Source: Allacma fusca
Taxonomy: Eukaryota; Arthropoda; Collembola; Symphypleona; Sminthuridae
Length of the DNA stretch: 64,000 bases
Direction: 5' to 3'
NCBI GenBank assembly: GCA_947179485.1
Contig: CAMXBY010000005.1
Coordinates: forward strand, 124,001 to 188,000
Positions 63,626-64,000 of this stretch are shown in pieces (within the stretch, counting starts at the first letter, position 1; every line of letters starts with the position of its first letter). The notes under the pieces were generated by a model, which was given only the letters and a program-made list of their open reading frames with translations, was not told the DNA's origin and did not search any database. A program made the position numbers and the translations under genes.

Positions 63626-64000
63626 GATTCGGTCCGAATTCTCCCGAACTGGAGTTTGTACCGCTAGATATATGTAGGGGCTGTACGCCTGTCAAATAAT
63701 TTAAAAATGTTTTCATTTTTACTCGAGTTATCCATTCAAAAAGGAACATGACCCGGAAAAGTCAAAGGTCAAGTTTGACCGATTCGCTTCGAATTCCCCC
63801 GAACTGGAGTTTGTACGGCTAGATATATGTAGGGGCTGTACGCCTGCCAAATATTTTTAAAATATTTTTATTTTTACTCGAGTTATCCATTCCAATAGGA
63901 ACAGAACCCGGAAAAGGCAAAGGTCAAGTTTAACCGATTGGCTCCGAATTCCCCAGAACTGGAGTTTTTACCGCTAGATATATGCAGGGGCTGTACGGCT

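Larger units (their letters stand above)
1..64000 (+). repeat. Satellite DNA array, 155-bp monomer, spans the entire window
   Basis: The same ~155-bp unit recurs head to tail from the first base to the last, always in the same orientation. About 413 copies fit in 64 kb. Constant landmarks in nearly every copy are GACCCGGAAAAG, GGTCAAGTTTGACC, CCGAATTCC, GTACCGCTAG, GGGGCTGTACG, an A/T tract and ACTCGAGT. EcoRI (GAATTC) and usually XhoI (CTCGAG) cut once per unit, so a digest should give a 155-bp ladder. GC of the consensus is about 39%. The window starts and ends inside a monomer, so neither array edge is seen. I found no inserted transposon, gene or RNA. The family name is not known to me; a centromeric or heterochromatic location is inferred from structure only. 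Confidence 0.98.
53773..64000 (+). repeat. Right-hand satellite subfamily domain
   Basis: From ~53.8 kb a new set of variants dominates: GACCAATTGCTCCG (1 bp short), GGAGCTGTACGCCCGCC, CAAATCGGAACAGG, GTACGCCTCCC, AATATTTTATTTTTAC (1 bp short), GGAAATGTTAAAGG, GTTTAACCG, GGTCCGAATTCTCCCG, GTACGGCTAG, GAACAGAACCCGG and ATCCATTCCAATAGG. Older variants (TATTTAAAAAATG, ATTAAGATGACCC, inverted palindromes) occur between them. The block continues past the end of the window. No gene is present. Confidence 0.88.

Noticed and set aside
1-64000. About 90 short open reading frames on both strands, recurring as near-identical 61-105 residue translations (for example starting MAPNSPELEF or MDNSSKNKN).
   Set aside because: They arise from the repeat itself. 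The unit of 155 bp is 2 modulo 3, so the frame rotates each copy and no frame continues. Open frames overlap on both strands of the same monomers, differences between copies show no codon pattern, and indels of 1-2 bp are tolerated. No gene was called.
1-64000. CRISPR-like regular repeat spacing.
   Set aside because: The whole 155-bp unit is conserved; there are no short repeats separated by unique spacers and no associated protein genes.
1-64000. Transposable element or virus-like insertion inside the array.
   Set aside because: Every stretch I read remains in monomer register; no terminal repeats, target-site duplications or foreign sequence were seen.
1-64000. Inverted (minus-orientation) satellite blocks.
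   Set aside because: The order GACCCGG, GAATTC, GTACCGC, CTCGAG is kept on the plus strand throughout; only the short palindrome cores appear in inverted form.
1-64000. Telomeric or ribosomal spacer repeat.
   Set aside because: No short telomere-type units and no rRNA gene sequence are present; the 155-bp unit has no recognisable rDNA segment.

Overview
The whole 64 kb window is one uninterrupted satellite DNA array. It is built from roughly 413 head-to-tail copies of a monomer of about 155 bp (mostly 153-156 bp), all in the same orientation. I see no unique-sequence island, transposon, RNA gene or credible protein gene. Both ends of the window fall inside a monomer, so the true array is longer than 64 kb. 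This is eukaryotic, centromere- or heterochromatin-type DNA. The species cannot be read from it. The EcoRI-type satellite with GGTCA/TGACC motifs, and CpG frequency that is not depleted, would fit an invertebrate, perhaps a marine mollusc, but that is a weak inference.

Each monomer has a fixed internal plan. First comes a cluster of GGTCA/TGACC half-sites containing the near-palindrome GGTCAAGTTTGACC. An EcoRI site (GAATTC), a moderately GC-rich middle with GTACCGCTAG and GGGGCTGTACG, a pure A/T tract of about 28 bp usually holding a 19-bp palindrome, and an XhoI site (ACTCGAGT) follow. Two recurrent monomer classes are distinguished by linked variants (GGCTCC..CCAGAAC..ATGCAGG..CTGCC versus CGCTCC..CCCGAAC..ATGTAGG..CTGTC).

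Layout: 1-1305 mixed monomers; 1306-3818 a 7-monomer higher-order repeat (HOR, 1,085 bp); 3819-6939 mixed blocks with dispersed duplicates; 6940-9127 a second 7-mer HOR (1,086 bp); 9850-12309 an 8-mer HOR (1,237 bp); 12850-13851 a 3-mer duplication (465 bp); 13852-17398 shuffled blocks; 17399-29955 and 29956-42512 two nearly identical tandem copies of 12,557 bp (81 monomers), each holding an internal 14-mer duplication (2,170 bp); 42513-48259 a multi-layer HOR with 4-mer subunits; 49030-53772 a ~2.3 kb duplication; 53773-64000 a distinct, more diverged subfamily with its own HORs. The pattern fits repeated unequal exchange and local conversion at many scales, with the centre of the window homogenised most recently.

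There are no genes to work together. The short open frames in the array are by-products of the repeat. The most interesting signals are the recent 81-monomer duplication with a conversion-like patch, the palindrome cores that occur in both orientations, an A/T run whose boundary moves while its length stays fixed, and the dense nuclear-receptor-like half-sites. All coordinates and copy comparisons were made by eye.
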